Assembly (NCBI RefSeq): GCF_024809855.1
Contig: NZ_JANUEM010000014.1
Location: forward strand, 1-64,000
Reading direction: 5' to 3'
DNA from: Rheinheimera pacifica
GTDB taxonomy: Bacteria > Pseudomonadota > Gammaproteobacteria > Enterobacterales > Alteromonadaceae
Length of the DNA stretch: 64,000 nt
In this document: positions 1-8,013 of the stretch, piece by piece
Layout: every line of letters begins with the position of its first letter
Numbering within the stretch: the first letter of the stretch is position 1
The notes under the pieces: model-generated
What the model was told of the DNA's origin: nothing
What the model saw: the letters and a program-made list of their open reading frames with translations, nothing else
The model's database searches: none
Made by a program: the position numbers and the translations under genes

Positions 1-96
1 ACCACCTGAACCCATTCCGAACTCAGAAGTGAAACGCAGCTGCGACGATGGTAGTGTAGCATTCGCTATGCGAGAGTAGTTCACCGCCAGGCTCCC
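1..96 (+). rRNA. rrf: 5S ribosomal RNA, 3' part (5' end outside window)
   Basis: The window opens inside a 5S rRNA. The stretch contains the conserved ACCTGAACCCATTCCGAACT segment (with its first bases at the window edge), the GAAGTGAAACGC region and the closing GAGAGTAGTTCACCGCCAGG typical of gammaproteobacterial 5S. The 3' end is placed about base 96, where pairing with the missing 5' strand should finish. It is the last gene of an rrn operon whose 16S and 23S lie to the left. Confidence 0.93.
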
Positions 97-106
97 AATT
101 AAACAG

Positions 107-135
107 ACCCTTCGTGAAAACGAAGGGTTTTTTTA
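107..135 (+). terminator. Rho-independent terminator of the rrn operon
   Basis: Stem ACCCTTCG (107-114) pairs perfectly with CGAAGGGT (121-128) around the loop TGAAAA. It is followed by an uninterrupted run of T to 135. It lies about 10 bases beyond the 5S end, so it closes the rrn transcript. Confidence 0.9.
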
Positions 136-161
136 TTGGTATTGCTGGTGGGTTACCTGCC

Positions 162-271
162 CGAGTGAGCGAAACGCTATGCGACCAGTTCGTCCGGAAC
201 GAACTGGGACAGCTTTAGCTGGCCGCGAAGCGGCGAACCCCATGGAGGGGGTGAGCAATGTAGTTCACCGC
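162..271 (+). repeat. Structured hairpin element (copy 1) inside a partial 5S 3'-end copy
   Basis: Consecutive hairpins are visible: AGCG-AAA-CGCT; CCAGTTCGT (185-193) with ACGAACTGG (199-207) around CCGGA; CAGC-TTTA-GCTG (210-221); CCGC-GAA-GCGG (223-233); ACCCC (237-241) with GGGGT (248-252) around ATGGAG. The element is flanked by CGCTATGCGA (175-184) and GTAGTTCACCGC (260-271). Both are exact copies of adjacent 5S segments at 64-73 and 76-87, so it looks inserted in a duplicated 5S end. Similar elements lie at 31318-31479, 33644-33730 and 38317-38411. Function unknown. Confidence 0.6.
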
Positions 272-292
272 TATTCGATAGAGCCGGCCTTT

Positions 293-321
293 TTGCTTTG
301 CTAAGATTATTTTTCTATATT
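293..321 (+). promoter_or_regulatory. Candidate sigma-70 promoter of csrD/mshH
   Basis: TTGCTT (293-298) is followed by a 17-base spacer and TATATT (316-321), about 58 bases before the chosen start codon. The prediction rests on hexamer match and ideal spacing only. Confidence 0.5.
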
Positions 322-379
322 AATCTGCAACTCTGCTGCTAAGCTATAGCATTGTGACAAGGTTCAAAAGGAGTTGCCC

Positions 380-2005
380 TTGGCCCGCACACCTCAACTA
401 TATTCTTCCTCTGTCTGGAAGCAGCTTGCTGCGCTTTTGATTTGCGCTGTGCTTATTAATACGCTGATGCTGGCTGCTCAACCGATAGCATCAGCTGTTT
501 TATTATATATTAGCGTTAATATTGTACTGCTTAGCTGCGGCGCGCTTACGTTCTGGTTTAGTATTCAGGCACAAAAAACCTATATGGTTGATGCTGATAA
601 GTTACGCTCGGCGGTTATGTTGCTGGAAGACAAACTGGAGCTTAAAACATCCAGGGATGATTCGCTTTTAGCTGCTTTGGCTAAAGTGAGCAACCAGGTA
701 ACACATTTGCTGAAACGCGATCAGGAAGTTCGGCATCTGGTACGGGTACAGGGACTTATTGACCACGAGCTGGCCGTTGGCAACCGGGTATTTTTTGAAA
801 GCAAGTTGCAGCATTATCTCAGTGATCAGTCTGAAGTGGGTTCTGGGGCGGTATATATTATTCAGTTGTCACATCCTGAAATCAGCCGGGCTGGTATTAA
901 ACAGGTAAGCCGGCTGAAAGGTTGTGTAGATGTGCTTAATGGCATTGCTGCCGGTTACGCCGATACTGTTATTGCGCGTTTGTCCGACACTGACCTGGTT
1001 ATGTTAATTGCCGGCCTGAATGGTAAAGAAATGGAGAAACTGGGTGACCGGATGGCCGTACTGTTAAGCCGCGCCAGCTGTTTTGCTGATTGTGCCGGGC
1101 AGGATGTACTGCACATTGGTTATGCCGAATATCAGCGTGAGCAAACGTCTTATCAGATTTTATCTGAAGCAGATATGGCGTTAAAAACGGCACAGTTACA
1201 TGGCCCGAACGCGGCTTTTGGTTTTATTCTGCAAAGTGACAAACCACAGGCGAAGGGTTCTGTCTGGTGGCGATCTGAGCTTAATAAAGCGTTGCAGGAG
1301 CAGCGCTTTGCATTAAGTTTTCAGCCGGTTTTCTCCTGGCATGATGGTGAAATTATCCAGCACGAAGTGCTGGTAAGACTGCAAAGCAGCGATAACGGCC
1401 AGATCCCGGCCGCCATATTTTTGCCTATGGCGCATAACTGTGGTTTATCAAGCCAGATAGACCAGCATGTTCTTATTAAAACAGCCAAACTTTGCGCTGC
1501 AGACATGGGTAAGAATAGCCGTTGTAGTGTAAATATCAGTATTCAGGCTTTACTTGAGCCGCAATGGTGGCAGTGGTTAGATCACATGGTGCTGTCCGGT
1601 CAGTTAGAACCAGATATCCTGGCACTGGAGATAAGCGAACACCATCTGCTGAAGCACTATAAACAGCTGCGTAAGAATTTAATTAAATTACATACTCTGG
1701 GTTTCGCCTTGATTATTGATCAGGTAGGGCTGGTGATTGATAACGCCGTTTATCTGGATGAATTACCACTGGAGTCAGTAAAGCTACATCCTTCGGTAGT
1801 GCGAAATATTGATCAGCACCTGGAGCAGCAATTATTTGTCCGTGGCTTAATAGCCAGCTATGCCGGTAAGAGTATTCGGGTATTGGCAACCGGTGTTGAG
1901 CTTGAAGCTGAATGGCAGGTGTTGCAAAAACTGGGTATTGCTGGCGGGCAGGGATTTTATTTCAGCCAGCCGCTGAACCAGATAATAACGCAAAGTCAGC
2001 TGTAG
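380..2005 (+). CDS. csrD: CsrD/MshH-type protein with degenerate GGDEF and EAL domains
   Basis: Membrane protein with two N-terminal transmembrane segments (about residues 16-35 and 39-62), a diverged GGDEF-like region (about 130-280) lacking the GGDEF signature, and a C-terminal EAL-like domain (about 290-541). The EAL motif is replaced by HEVLVRL at about 328-334. Family knowledge: CsrD (MshH in vibrios) is catalytically inactive for c-di-GMP and promotes RNase E decay of the CsrB/CsrC RNAs that sequester CsrA. Its place at the head of the msh locus matches Vibrio and Shewanella. The start is TTG at 380, because AAGGAG (368-373) lies six bases upstream; an in-frame TTG at 374 abuts the ribosome site. 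Its 3' end overlaps the convergent deaminase gene by 44 bases. Confidence 0.85.
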   Translation: MARTPQLYSSSVWKQLAALLICAVLINTLMLAAQPIASAVLLYISVNIVLLSCGALTFWFSIQAQKTYMVDADKLRSAVMLLEDKLELKTSRDDSLLAALAKVSNQVTHLLKRDQEVRHLVRVQGLIDHELAVGNRVFFESKLQHYLSDQSEVGSGAVYIIQLSHPEISRAGIKQVSRLKGCVDVLNGIAAGYADTVIARLSDTDLVMLIAGLNGKEMEKLGDRMAVLLSRASCFADCAGQDVLHIGYAEYQREQTSYQILSEADMALKTAQLHGPNAAFGFILQSDKPQAKGSVWWRSELNKALQEQRFALSFQPVFSWHDGEIIQHEVLVRLQSSDNGQIPAAIFLPMAHNCGLSSQIDQHVLIKTAKLCAADMGKNSRCSVNISIQALLEPQWWQWLDHMVLSGQLEPDILALEISEHHLLKHYKQLRKNLIKLHTLGFALIIDQVGLVIDNAVYLDELPLESVKLHPSVVRNIDQHLEQQLFVRGLIASYAGKSIRVLATGVELEAEWQVLQKLGIAGGQGFYFSQPLNQIITQSQL

Positions 2006-2912
2006 TTATGAGTTTACGGTAGTGCAACCCGGCTAAACCTTGCAGGCCGCCGGTATGAAAGAAGCTAAGGCGGCTGCCGGGTGAAAAATAACCCTGTTCA
2101 ATCAAGGTAAATACACCCGCCAGAGCTTTACCGGTGTAAATGGGTTCCAGATACAGCTGTTGCTGCGCCATGTCACGGCAAAATTGTATGGTGCTATCAT
2201 CAAACCTGGCGTAGCCTGCGCCGCAAAAATCAGTGTTTAAAGACCAGTGTTGTTTAGCGCTGCTGTGCAGTAGTTGGTTAATACGTGCTGGCAAAGACGG
2301 ATCTTTTACTACAGCAATGCCCAACACTTTGCAGCCAGTGCTGTTAATGATACCGGCTAAAGTACCGCCACTGGCTGCAGCACAAATAACATGGCTGGCC
2401 GTGCCGTTCGGCGTTAAAGCCAATTCCAGCTCGGCAACTCCGCTGGCACCTGCTGCAGAAGAGCCGCCTTCGGGCACTATTAGAAAGTGCTGATGTTGTT
2501 GTTGCAATTGCTGCAGAAAGTCGGCATCGTTACGCAGGCGATATTGCTCACGGTTAAGTAGCTGAATTTGCATGCCGTGTTGCAGGCAAAATGCCAGAGT
2601 AGGATTATGTTTGTCGAGCTGATCGGCACGGACATAAGCCAGGCTTTTCAGGCCATAATGATGGCACATAGCGGCTACTGCGGCTAAATGATTAGAAAAA
2701 GCGCCGCCGAAGGTCAGAAAACCGGCTTTTTGCAGCTGTTGTGCCTGGACAATATGATATTTTAATTTCAGCCATTTATTGCCAGACAATTGTGGAATAG
2801 CAGTATTTAACTGATAAACCCATAACTCAAGCTGATGCCGGAGTAACATCGGCTGATGGATTTGTTGCCAGCTAGCGATAACAGGTAAAGCGGTAACTTC
2901 TGCTGATTGCAT
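1962..2912 (-). CDS. PLP-dependent deaminase / D-cysteine desulfhydrase family protein
   Basis: A 316-residue member of the tryptophan-synthase-beta-like (fold II) PLP enzymes, of the ACC deaminase / D-cysteine desulfhydrase branch. The PLP lysine is expected in SGNKWLKLKYH near residue 44-54. The segment FGGAFSNHLAAVAA, which binds substrate carboxylate in this family, follows. A glycine-rich phosphate-binding loop is seen as AASGGTLAG. The family releases ammonia, and sulfide from D-cysteine; true ACC deaminase activity is not assured by sequence. It is single-gene and convergent with csrD; its start region lies 74 bases from mshI, so the two are divergent. Confidence 0.75.
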   Translation of the reverse strand: MQSAEVTALPVIASWQQIHQPMLLRHQLELWVYQLNTAIPQLSGNKWLKLKYHIVQAQQLQKAGFLTFGGAFSNHLAAVAAMCHHYGLKSLAYVRADQLDKHNPTLAFCLQHGMQIQLLNREQYRLRNDADFLQQLQQQHQHFLIVPEGGSSAAGASGVAELELALTPNGTASHVICAAASGGTLAGIINSTGCKVLGIAVVKDPSLPARINQLLHSSAKQHWSLNTDFCGAGYARFDDSTIQFCRDMAQQQLYLEPIYTGKALAGVFTLIEQGYFSPGSRLSFFHTGGLQGLAGLHYRKLITTADFALLSGSAAG

Positions 2913-2926
2913 AACAGTATGAAATA

Positions 2927-2955
2927 ATGACAGTTAACGGAATAGCCGCTAGTAT
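2927..2955 (+). promoter_or_regulatory. Candidate sigma-70 promoter of the msh operon
   Basis: ATGACA (2927-2932), a 17-base spacer and TAGTAT (2950-2955) lie 31 bases before the mshI start, in the divergent gap from the deaminase gene. Five of six positions match TTGACA. Confidence 0.55.
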
Positions 2956-2985
2956 AGCTGTATATAGGGAGATCATGGCATCGCT

Positions 2986-4488
2986 ATGCTGAGAAAAATA
3001 ATAAAGCGGTTTAGCCCGGCTGCGGGCAATTCAGACACAGTTGTTGCAATCTATCTGGCCACTGCCAGCATCCGGCTTGTAATATTACAAGGTACTGAGC
3101 TTAAACAAAGCCAGGCTTTCAGTTACAAAGCGGATAACTGGCAGGAAAGCCTGCAGCTTGCATTGCGGTCAGTGTCGCCAGGCAGCACCTTGCATCTGGT
3201 ATTATCTGCCGAGCGTTATCAACTGGTGCAACTGGATAAACCGGCACTGGCTGAGCATGAATTACTGCAGGCATTGCCCTGGCAGATTAAAGATTTGGTC
3301 ACAATAGCGCCGGAAGACATGGTGCTGGATTATATTGACCTGCCTGGTAATTCTCAGCAGGCAAAAATTAATGTAGTTGTGTGCAGCTATGCCTGGCTAA
3401 AGCAATTAACCGCAGTGGTTGATGCCGCCGGCCTTAGCGTTAGCTCTATCCAGCCCGAAGAATGGTTGTTAAGCCACATTTTGCCGGTATCGGCGCAGGC
3501 GACGATGTTGGTGGTGCACCAGCCAGAGCAGGAAATGTTAATTCAGATCATCCGTGATGGTCAGTTGTATTTCTCCCGCCGTACCCGCGGTTTTAGCCAT
3601 TTACATCTTAATTCAGAAACAGAGCTGCGCGAAGGCACGCTGGAGCGTTTGCTGCTTGAATTGCAGCGCTCAATGGACTACTTCGAAAGCCAGTTAAAAC
3701 AACCGCCGGTACGCGATATCCGTGTATTGATGGCTCAAACCGAGCTGGTATGTGAGTTGTTTGTCCAAAGCGGTTTTAGCCGCGTAGAACCATTACATCC
3801 GGTACAGCCTGCTGCTGCGATAAATCAGGACGACTTGCAGCATAACTGGCCGGCGCTGGCGGCTGCCAGTGCTGCTGTCAGAGCCGGTCATATTAAACAA
3901 CAAGTAAACTTATATCAGCCAAGACTGCATCCGGTGCGTGAACGGTTAAGCCTGCAGCGCCTGGTTGGTAGTGCCGTTGCAATAGCGGGGTTAGTTGTGC
4001 TGGGTTGGCTATTATTGTCACAGCAGCAACAACAGGTGGCTGCAGCGCTGGCTGAGACAGAGTTACAGCTACAGCAACAACTGCAGCAAACCGATTTGTA
4101 TCAGCAGGCGTTAGCCCAGCGTAAGCCAGACGAAGCCCTGGTAAAACAGCATCAGCAGGCTGAGTATGCTGTGGCGCAAAAGCAACAACTGCTGAATTAT
4201 CTGGCTGAACAACAGCACCAGGCCAGCCAGTTTTATAGCCCGGTGTTGCAGCATTTACAGCAGGTTGACTTGCCCGAGTTATGGTTAACCAATTTTACCC
4301 TGCAGCAGGCCAGCAGCAGCTTTAGCGGTGTTACGTTACAACCCGCCAGTATTACGGTGTGGCTGGAAGGGTTGCAGCAATTTGGCTATTTCAAAGGCCA
4401 GCGCTTTAGCCAGGTAAGCATGACACAGGTACCGGATACAACTGCGGTCAGCTTTGTTCTGATGGCGCAAAAAGGAGAAACGTTGTGA
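2986..4488 (+). CDS. mshI: MSHA biogenesis protein MshI (PilM-PilN-like)
   Basis: First gene of the pilus operon. Residues 1 to about 320 resemble the actin-fold PilM/GspL cytoplasmic part. One transmembrane helix (about 328-344) is followed by a Q-rich coiled coil and a periplasmic region of PilN/GspL type. The protein therefore joins cytoplasmic and periplasmic parts of the alignment complex in one chain of 500 residues. Expected partners are MshJ, MshE and MshG at the inner membrane. The ATG at 2986 is chosen although the nearest purine-rich site (AGGGAG, about 2967-2972) is rather far; the ATG at 2975 is out of frame. It overlaps mshJ by 4 bases. Confidence 0.85.
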   Translation: MLRKIIKRFSPAAGNSDTVVAIYLATASIRLVILQGTELKQSQAFSYKADNWQESLQLALRSVSPGSTLHLVLSAERYQLVQLDKPALAEHELLQALPWQIKDLVTIAPEDMVLDYIDLPGNSQQAKINVVVCSYAWLKQLTAVVDAAGLSVSSIQPEEWLLSHILPVSAQATMLVVHQPEQEMLIQIIRDGQLYFSRRTRGFSHLHLNSETELREGTLERLLLELQRSMDYFESQLKQPPVRDIRVLMAQTELVCELFVQSGFSRVEPLHPVQPAAAINQDDLQHNWPALAAASAAVRAGHIKQQVNLYQPRLHPVRERLSLQRLVGSAVAIAGLVVLGWLLLSQQQQQVAAALAETELQLQQQLQQTDLYQQALAQRKPDEALVKQHQQAEYAVAQKQQLLNYLAEQQHQASQFYSPVLQHLQQVDLPELWLTNFTLQQASSSFSGVTLQPASITVWLEGLQQFGYFKGQRFSQVSMTQVPDTTAVSFVLMAQKGETL

Positions 4489-5135
4489 GCCAGTGGCAAC
4501 TGCTGTCAGATCGTTTCAGCCAGCTACAGCGGCGCGAAAAATTGCTGTTGTTCTTCGGCAGCTTATTATTACTGCTGTGGCTTAGTGTAATTTATGTACT
4601 GGAACCCTTGTGGCACAAAACTGTGCAGACGCGGGTGTTACAGGTTAAAGCCAGCCAGCAGTTGCAGGATGCACAACAACAGGCTGAGGTATTGCTTGCT
4701 CAGCTTAGTACCGATTTAAACCAGGACTACCGTGAGCGTATAAGTAACCTGGAACAGCAGCAACAACAGCTGAATGAACGTATCCGCCAAAGCGCCAGCC
4801 ACTTTATCGGAGCAGAGCAAATGGTCACGTTGCTGCGTAACATTTTGCAAAGCAGTAAAGGTGTACAGCTAAAAAGCCTGCTGACATCGGCACCTAAAGC
4901 TGTACGCCTGCAAGGGCAGCAACCGGATGATTCGGCTATGTTATTTCAACATACCACCACACTGGTCGTTGCCGGAGGCTACACTGATTTGTTCAGAGCA
5001 TTACAACGCATGGAACAATTACCCTGGTTGCTGAACTGGTCCGCACTGAATTATCAGGTTGTTGAGTATCCGCAGGCAGAACTGACACTGACACTTATTA
5101 CTGTGAGTGAGTATGAAGACTTTATTCGTTTATAG
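4485..5135 (+). CDS. mshJ: MSHA biogenesis protein MshJ (PilO/GspM-like)
   Basis: A 216-residue single-pass inner-membrane protein: a short cytoplasmic N-terminus, a helix at about 20-40 rich in L, and a periplasmic coiled coil heavy in Q and A (about 45-105). A small ferredoxin-like domain follows, as in PilO and GspM. It is translated from GTG at 4485 inside the mshI stop. It should dimerise with the MshI periplasmic part and couple the platform to the secretin side. The name rests on position and architecture rather than a sequence signature. Confidence 0.8.
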   Translation: MSQWQLLSDRFSQLQRREKLLLFFGSLLLLLWLSVIYVLEPLWHKTVQTRVLQVKASQQLQDAQQQAEVLLAQLSTDLNQDYRERISNLEQQQQQLNERIRQSASHFIGAEQMVTLLRNILQSSKGVQLKSLLTSAPKAVRLQGQQPDDSAMLFQHTTTLVVAGGYTDLFRALQRMEQLPWLLNWSALNYQVVEYPQAELTLTLITVSEYEDFIRL

Positions 5136-5433
5136 CCTGTTGCTGCTAAGCGTTCAGGTGCTTGCTGATCCTACCCGTCCCGCGCCATCCTGGCTGGCGG
5201 CTAAGGCAACAGCAGACACAGCAGCACAACCGCAGGCGTTATCTTTACAATTGATAAAACAAACCGCCAATGGCCGTATTGCCGTAATAAACGGCAACCT
5301 GCTGCGTAAAGGTGAAAAAATAAGCCAGTATCAACTGCATGAGATTGCAGTTGATCATGTTGTATTGGATTTCAATGGTGAACGGCAAGTACTGCGTTTA
5401 GTTAATACGGCGATAAAACAAGATGAAGAATAA
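5113..5433 (+). CDS. mshK: MSHA biogenesis protein MshK (PilP-like)
   Basis: Small secreted protein with a Sec signal (MKTLFVYSLLLLSVQVLA, cleavage before DPTRP). A short domain follows with the pattern of PilP/GspC HR domains, ending NGERQVLRL. Such proteins bridge the inner-membrane complex to the secretin. The ATG at 5113 is preferred over GTG at 5107 because it gives a proper signal peptide and has GAG at 5105-5107. The gene overlaps mshJ by 23 bases and mshL by 11. Confidence 0.78.
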   Translation: MKTLFVYSLLLLSVQVLADPTRPAPSWLAAKATADTAAQPQALSLQLIKQTANGRIAVINGNLLRKGEKISQYQLHEIAVDHVVLDFNGERQVLRLVNTAIKQDEE

Positions 5434-7093
5434 GCCAGTGAATAAATTAGGGTGGTTGTGCGGCAGCATTTTATTAACCGGGTGTCAGGCTTTTCAACAA
5501 AGTGATGTACCACAAGGCGCTCAGCGCGAATTACAGCAAGCTGCTGCCCAGCAGGCTCCGGCCCGCACTGCGGTGGCACCGGTGCCGCTGGCTGTAACGC
5601 AGGACTTGCTTAGCAGTAGCTATACTCCGGTACAGCCAGAGCTGCCACGTTTTGATGTAGCGGCTGCCAATGCCGGGCTGAATGACTTTTTCCAGTCTCT
5701 GGTCGCAGATACACCATACAGTGTGGTGATGCATCCCGGCGTAAGTGGCGAAATTAACCTGCAGCTAAAACAGGTAACGTTGCCGGAAACTATGGCAATA
5801 GTGCAGCAACTGTATGGTTTTGACGTTCGCCAGCAAGGGCTTATATATAAAATATATCCGGCTGGCCTGCGTACAGAAAGCATAGCGGTTAACTATTTAA
5901 TGATGCAGCGTCAGGGGTTTTCTTCTGTAGCGGTAAACTCTGGTGGTGTATCTCAGGACAGCCAGAATAATCAGAATGGCCAGAATAACAGAAATAATCG
6001 CTCGTCGCAGGGCAACTTCAATCAGGGTGATTACAGCAATCAAAGCCAGTCTCAGTATGGCCAGCAGCAATTTAATGGCAGCACTATTCAAAGTGAAAGC
6101 AAAACCGACTTCTGGAAAGATCTGGAAAAAGCCGTCAGTACAGTGTTAGGAACCGGGCCCGAGCGTATGGTGGTGGTTACACCACAAGCCGGTTTGGTAA
6201 CCGTACGCGGAATGCCAGACGAAATTGCTGCGGTAAAGGCTTACCTTGGCCAGTCAGAGCAGCATTTGCAGCGCCAGGTGGTGCTGGAAGCAAGAATTAT
6301 CGAAGTAACTCTTGATGATGCGTATCAGCAAGGAGTGGAGTGGGGTAGCCTTATCTCACGCATTCGTTCAACAGGCTTTGATTTGAGTACTACATCGGGT
6401 CGTTTCGGCAACGTAGTAAGCGAAACTTTAGGCGGTGTCACTAGTATCAGGTTTGAGAATGCTGATTTCAGTGGTGTAATTAACTTGCTGGAAACACAAG
6501 GAAATACTCAAGTATTGTCAAATCCGCGAGTTACCGCTATGAATAATCAGAAAGCAGTTATTAAAGTTGGGCAGGATGAGTACTTTGTAACGAATGTCGC
6601 TAGTAGCACCACATTATCTGGAACAGGTGCAACAACTACACCAAATGTTACTTTGCAGCCTTTTTTCTCAGGTATCGCCCTCGATGTTACGCCGCACATT
6701 GATGCAAATGGCAATGTCATATTACATGTCCATCCTTCTGTGACAGAAACCTCCGAACAGTTGAAACGAATTGAATTATCTACAACAGATCGAATCACAT
6801 TGCCGCTGGCCCAAAGTAATATCCGCGAGTCTGACACTATTATCCGCGCCCGTAGTGGTGAAATAGTGGTAATAGGTGGCTTAATGCAAACTATCACCAC
6901 CGACAACGAGTCACGTACGCCGGTATTAAGCGCTATTCCGCTGCTGGGTAAATTATTTACCAACATCAATAAAGTGGAAAAAAAGAAAGAGCTGGTAATA
7001 CTGCTAAAGCCAACCGTGGTTACCGAAGGCGTATGGCAGCAGCAAATTCAGCAGTCTTCGCAACTGGTATCCGGATGGGCCCAGGGTAATTAA
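5423..7093 (+). CDS. mshL: MSHA secretin MshL
   Basis: Outer-membrane secretin of 556 residues that forms the pilus exit channel. It begins with a lipoprotein signal ending LLTGC (lipid-bearing Cys21). A secretin/TonB short N-terminal-type domain lies about 95-155. Next comes a low-complexity linker (about 173-217) almost wholly of N, Q, S and G, then an N1-type domain and the C-terminal secretin beta-barrel domain. The last contains the VIGGLMQ and PLLGKLF stretches typical of the family. The N/Q-rich linker is longer and more repetitive than its surroundings. Start ATG 5423 overlaps the mshK stop. Confidence 0.9.
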   Translation: MKNKPVNKLGWLCGSILLTGCQAFQQSDVPQGAQRELQQAAAQQAPARTAVAPVPLAVTQDLLSSSYTPVQPELPRFDVAAANAGLNDFFQSLVADTPYSVVMHPGVSGEINLQLKQVTLPETMAIVQQLYGFDVRQQGLIYKIYPAGLRTESIAVNYLMMQRQGFSSVAVNSGGVSQDSQNNQNGQNNRNNRSSQGNFNQGDYSNQSQSQYGQQQFNGSTIQSESKTDFWKDLEKAVSTVLGTGPERMVVVTPQAGLVTVRGMPDEIAAVKAYLGQSEQHLQRQVVLEARIIEVTLDDAYQQGVEWGSLISRIRSTGFDLSTTSGRFGNVVSETLGGVTSIRFENADFSGVINLLETQGNTQVLSNPRVTAMNNQKAVIKVGQDEYFVTNVASSTTLSGTGATTTPNVTLQPFFSGIALDVTPHIDANGNVILHVHPSVTETSEQLKRIELSTTDRITLPLAQSNIRESDTIIRARSGEIVVIGGLMQTITTDNESRTPVLSAIPLLGKLFTNINKVEKKKELVILLKPTVVTEGVWQQQIQQSSQLVSGWAQGN

Positions 7094-7095
7094 CT

Positions 7096-8013
7096 ATGTA
7101 CCTGCAGCATTTTCAGCTTAGCCGGATGCCATTCGGTTTAACACCGGACACCACATTCTTTGTACCGCTTGAGCAGCATCAGGATGTGTTGGCCGTGCTG
7201 AAAACGGCGCTGTGTGCCGGCGAAGGTTTTATTAAAGTATGTGGTGAAGTAGGCAGTGGTAAAACCCTGCTGTGCCGCAAGCTTTTGCAACAAACCGAAT
7301 CCGACTGGCAATTGGCGTATATACCGGACCCTTGCCTTACGCCGCTTGAATTACGCTGGGCGCTGGCATTAGAGCTGGGCCTGAAGCACTCTGCTAATAT
7401 AGACCCGCCACAACTACTGCAGTTGCTGCAACGCCAGTTACTGTTATTGGCTGCACAAGGTAAAAAAGCCATAGTATTAATTGACGAAGCCCAGGCACTG
7501 CCGGATGAAACGCTGGAGGCACTGCGGCTGTTAACCAACCTGGAAACAGAAACACGGAAACTGCTGCAAGTGGTGCTGTTTGCCCAGCCGGAACTGAATA
7601 AAAAGCTGGCAAGTTACCGTTTCCGGCAGTTGCGGCAGCGTATTACCTTTTCCGCTGATCTGGCTTTAATGAGCAAAAGCCAGATCAGAGCTTATATCTC
7701 TTTGCGTGTACAGCAAGCCGGATGCAGCCGTGCACTTTTCAGCAGCTTTGCCTTAAATGCTCTGGCCCGCTACAGCCGCGGTGTACCAAGGCTGGTAAAC
7801 ATTCTGGCGCATAAAGCACTGCTGCTGGCTTTTGGTGAAGGTAAGCCTTACGCCGCACTGCGCCATGTAAAGCTGGCGGCAATGGATACCGAAGATGTAA
7901 CCGCCAAACCTAAAAGCTGGTGGTGGTATGCCGGTAGTTCAGGCTTACTGGCGCTGGCATGTGTGGCAGCGGCATCGCAAACCGGGCTGTTAAAGCTGGC
8001 AGGTGGCGCATGA
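7096..8013 (+). CDS. mshM: MSHA biogenesis protein MshM (ExeA-like AAA ATPase)
   Basis: A 305-residue ATPase starting two bases after the mshL stop. It shows Walker A GEVGSGKT (about 50-57), Walker B VLIDEAQAL (about 126-134) and arginines of the AAA sensor region. The family is that of ExeA/GspA, which help place secretins through peptidoglycan. A single hydrophobic helix near the C-terminus (about 277-295) would anchor it in the inner membrane. The stop overlaps the mshN start as ATGA. Confidence 0.87.
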   Translation: MYLQHFQLSRMPFGLTPDTTFFVPLEQHQDVLAVLKTALCAGEGFIKVCGEVGSGKTLLCRKLLQQTESDWQLAYIPDPCLTPLELRWALALELGLKHSANIDPPQLLQLLQRQLLLLAAQGKKAIVLIDEAQALPDETLEALRLLTNLETETRKLLQVVLFAQPELNKKLASYRFRQLRQRITFSADLALMSKSQIRAYISLRVQQAGCSRALFSSFALNALARYSRGVPRLVNILAHKALLLAFGEGKPYAALRHVKLAAMDTEDVTAKPKSWWWYAGSSGLLALACVAAASQTGLLKLAGGA

